Positions 32,351 to 34,106 of a stretch of DNA of 34,106 nt are shown in pieces (within the stretch, counting starts at the first letter, position 1; each line of letters starts with the position of its first letter). The notes under the pieces were generated by a model, which saw nothing but the letters and a program-made list of their open reading frames with translations, searched no databases and was not told where the DNA came from. The DNA is from Treponema sp. (GTDB taxonomy: Bacteria > Spirochaetota > Spirochaetia > Treponematales > Treponemataceae), in the NCBI GenBank assembly GCA_024691105.1, contig JAILNY010000068.1, forward strand, positions 1 to 34,106, given 5' to 3'. The position numbers and the translations under genes were made by a program.

Positions 32351-33219
32351 TAAAGATTTTCAATCCACGTAAAGAATTTATCAAGCGCTTTATTTTCTTT
32401 TCGAGATTCAAGAAAGAGCCCTGCCGTATACCAGGAATGAGTATTCTTTTTATCACAAACACTGTAAAGCTCACATTTATTTCCAACCGCTAAAGCCCTA
32501 GTCTTTAGATCTTCGGCACACTCGTATTCAATCAAACCATCATGCTGACTTTGAATCAAAAGCATCGGGATGTGATTTTTTGACATAAGGTTTACAGGCT
32601 CGCCATTTTTTCTGTCGTAATCTTTTGTAAAAAGCTGATTTAATAGAAGCTTTAAAGTCATTGATTGAGTTTTTCTAAAACTGTACGGACCGCCAAAACC
32701 GACATAGCCTATAACATTTGAAACATCAACATTATTTTCTTTCTGCACTTCACTGCAATAACACAATATCGAAGTTAAATGAGCCCCAGCCGATGGACCT
32801 GCAACTACGACTTTTGAAATATCGATATTTTTATTCTTCAAAAATTCAACTGCAGAATTAAAACCAGCACAGACATCATTTATCTGACAAGGATATTTAA
32901 ACTTTGGTGAAAGTCTGTATCCGATAGAAATAAATCTATATCCCGCGCCCGCAACACATTGCCCGACATAATCAAAGAATTTCGGATCTCCAGCATTCCA
33001 GCCGCCACCATGAATCCAGAAAATAATTTTATCAGAAATTTTTCCGTCGCTTTTAGCTGAACTTTTATCGGCCGTAATGCTTTTAGGTTCATAATAAAGA
33101 AAATACTGATCCTTGTTTTCTCCAAACTGAAAATACTCAGGCTCAAATTTTTTTTTAACCTTTGACATCTTTTTGAATAAACCAAAATAGCTAAAACTTT
33201 CTCTCAAATAATCAATCAT
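32350..33219 (-). CDS. Alpha/beta-hydrolase, esterase/lipase (HSL-like)
   Basis: The 289-residue protein has the oxyanion motif HGGGW (70-74), nucleophile Ser143 in GPSAG, Asp227 in QSQHDG and His261 in NTHSW, a complete serine-hydrolase triad of the hormone-sensitive-lipase type. No signal peptide is evident, so it is probably cytoplasmic. The natural ester substrate is unknown. GGAG lies 8 nt before the start. It follows the GNAT gene by 13 bp and is probably cotranscribed with it. Confidence 0.88.
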   Translation of the reverse strand: MIDYLRESFSYFGLFKKMSKVKKKFEPEYFQFGENKDQYFLYYEPKSITADKSSAKSDGKISDKIIFWIHGGGWNAGDPKFFDYVGQCVAGAGYRFISIGYRLSPKFKYPCQINDVCAGFNSAVEFLKNKNIDISKVVVAGPSAGAHLTSILCYCSEVQKENNVDVSNVIGYVGFGGPYSFRKTQSMTLKLLLNQLFTKDYDRKNGEPVNLMSKNHIPMLLIQSQHDGLIEYECAEDLKTRALAVGNKCELYSVCDKKNTHSWYTAGLFLESRKENKALDKFFTWIENL

Positions 33220-33232
33220 TTTTTCTCTCCGT

Positions 33233-34106
33233 TTACAATTTCTTAAATAAACTTACATGCGCACTAAGATTTATAAACCCGTTTTTCTGATAGAATTTAT
33301 ATGACGGCTTATCGTTATCTGTCTGAAGAAAAATTCCTGCAACATCACGATTTCGAACTTCATCTTCAATCATTTTCATAAAACGACTTCCGGTACCCTG
33401 CCCCTGTAAATCTTTCGACACACAGAATTCTTCGATGATATAATTTGTACCTTTCCACCAGTGACTTAAACGTCCAAGAGAAACTGCTACAAGCTTTCCG
33501 TCTGCTACAAGACCAAAGTTCATCGCATTATATCCGAGAGAAACTTCTTTTATATATTCTGTAAGCTGAACTTCGTCACTCCAGTCATCGTGCCACGGCT
33601 CACCTGCAAATGCAGTTTTGTAAAGCGCTGTAATTTCTTTAATTCTTGATTCTGATTCATGCAGCATATCAAGTTGAATAAATTCTTCGCTCATTTTAAC
33701 TCCGTTTTTTTCAAGGTCTTTTTGCAAGACTATCATATCTTTAAGTTGCACGCCACATTCAATTATAGAATGATTATAGTTTTTTGTAAAAAAATCTTTG
33801 ATTACGTGGTGTCGGGTAAATCCACACTTTTCGTAAAAAGGAATCGTAAGAGGGCTGTCGCCTGTTCCCACCTGAAGCGTTTTAAACTCGCCGCAAAATT
33901 TTTCTTCGACAAATTCTATCAATGCACGTCCATAACCTTTCCCCTGCGAATCCTGCACAGTTGCTATATTTTTGATTTCTAAAATTCCATCGCCTTCATC
34001 AGTTACAACACATTCAGCCTTTATTCCGCTGTCATCAAGAACAAACATCCTTCCTCGCCCAAGATAAAGGTCAATCATATTTTCCTGCTCATCAGCAAGT
34101 AAAAGA
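33233..34106 (-). CDS. Two-domain GNAT acetyltransferase, 5' end beyond the window
   Basis: Two GNAT folds lie in one reading frame. The first has the acetyl-CoA loop QGKGYG and FYEKCGF, and the second QGQGTG and FYQKNGF, so both keep the Q-x-x-G-x-G signature. The frame is open past the ATG at 34078 to the window edge. The residues there (LLLADEQENMIDLYLGRG) read as ordinary GNAT N-terminal sequence, so the gene is partial here and 34078 is not its start. In the linker, GGAG sits 6 nt before an in-frame ATG at 33694, which could start a separate second domain of 153 residues. Substrates are unknown. Confidence 0.85.
   Translation of the reverse strand, partial: LLLADEQENMIDLYLGRGRMFVLDDSGIKAECVVTDEGDGILEIKNIATVQDSQGKGYGRALIEFVEEKFCGEFKTLQVGTGDSPLTIPFYEKCGFTRHHVIKDFFTKNYNHSIIECGVQLKDMIVLQKDLEKNGVKMSEEFIQLDMLHESESRIKEITALYKTAFAGEPWHDDWSDEVQLTEYIKEVSLGYNAMNFGLVADGKLVAVSLGRLSHWWKGTNYIIEEFCVSKDLQGQGTGSRFMKMIEDEVRNRDVAGIFLQTDNDKPSYKFYQKNGFINLSAHVSLFKKL
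33694..33704 (-). promoter_or_regulatory. Internal ribosome site in the GNAT fusion
   Basis: On the minus strand GGAGTTAAAATG places a Shine-Dalgarno core 6 nt before Met of MSEEFIQL, exactly at the domain boundary. Confidence 0.5.

Noticed and set aside
33233..34078. ATG at 34078 as the start of the GNAT gene
   Set aside because: The frame stays open to the window edge and the extra residues look like normal GNAT N-terminal sequence; no ribosome site precedes that ATG.
1..34106. Prophage, insertion sequence or genomic island
   Set aside because: No transposase, integrase, phage gene, attachment repeat or tRNA was found; almost all genes are ordinary chromosomal ones.

Overview
This looks like about 34 kb of chromosome from a host-associated spirochaete, most likely a Treponema. 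That is an inference from gene content. The window has spirochaete-style lipoprotein signals, runs of signal-peptide outer-membrane beta-barrel proteins, a large methyl-accepting chemotaxis protein, a moderately AT-rich base composition and a compact mur cluster. No rRNA, tRNA, CRISPR array, phage gene or transposase was seen.

Layout. 1-2.8 kb: guaB (IMP dehydrogenase of an unusual type) and a Fic protein, both +. 2.8-6.0 kb: a minus-strand run trmB-ddh-lysA for meso-DAP and lysine metabolism, behind a strong promoter with a palindrome over the start site. 6.0-9.2 kb: a HAD phosphatase divergent from a secreted protein, which converges on a B12-binding-type radical SAM gene. 9.3-11.3 kb: rpsU and two tandem paralogous barrel proteins. 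11.4-14.3 kb: a minus-strand operon of lipoprotein, barrel protein and Gfo/Idh oxidoreductase. 14.5-18.0 kb: MATE exporter, class II galT and a 78-residue membrane protein, set among GC-rich palindromic repeats. 18.2-24.5 kb: minus-strand murE-ddl-murD-recQ, for peptidoglycan precursors plus a helicase. 24.7-27.3 kb: chemoreceptor and queD. 27.4-30.3 kb: a minus-strand envelope operon with a trypsin-like protease fused to a probable C-terminal barrel, a lipoprotein and a secreted protein. 30.4-34.1 kb: hisH-hisF, a small membrane protein, then a minus-strand esterase and a two-domain GNAT gene that runs off the right edge.

How the genes fit together. ddh and lysA supply or consume meso-DAP, while murE, ddl and murD build the muropeptide stem. 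The MurE specificity motif is not the usual DAP one, so the link between the two clusters is open. Much of the rest concerns the envelope: barrels, lipoproteins, protease, exporter and chemoreceptor.

The most striking non-coding signal is a promoter pattern. Nine genes have a -35-like hexamer, a 17-bp spacer and a -10-like hexamer that ends only 6-8 nt before the start codon, with no Shine-Dalgarno sequence. This implies leaderless mRNAs. Other genes in the window have textbook AAGGAG or GGAGG sites. The second striking signal is a set of CGCG-cored palindromic repeats in intergenic DNA, one of which carries the stop codon of recQ.
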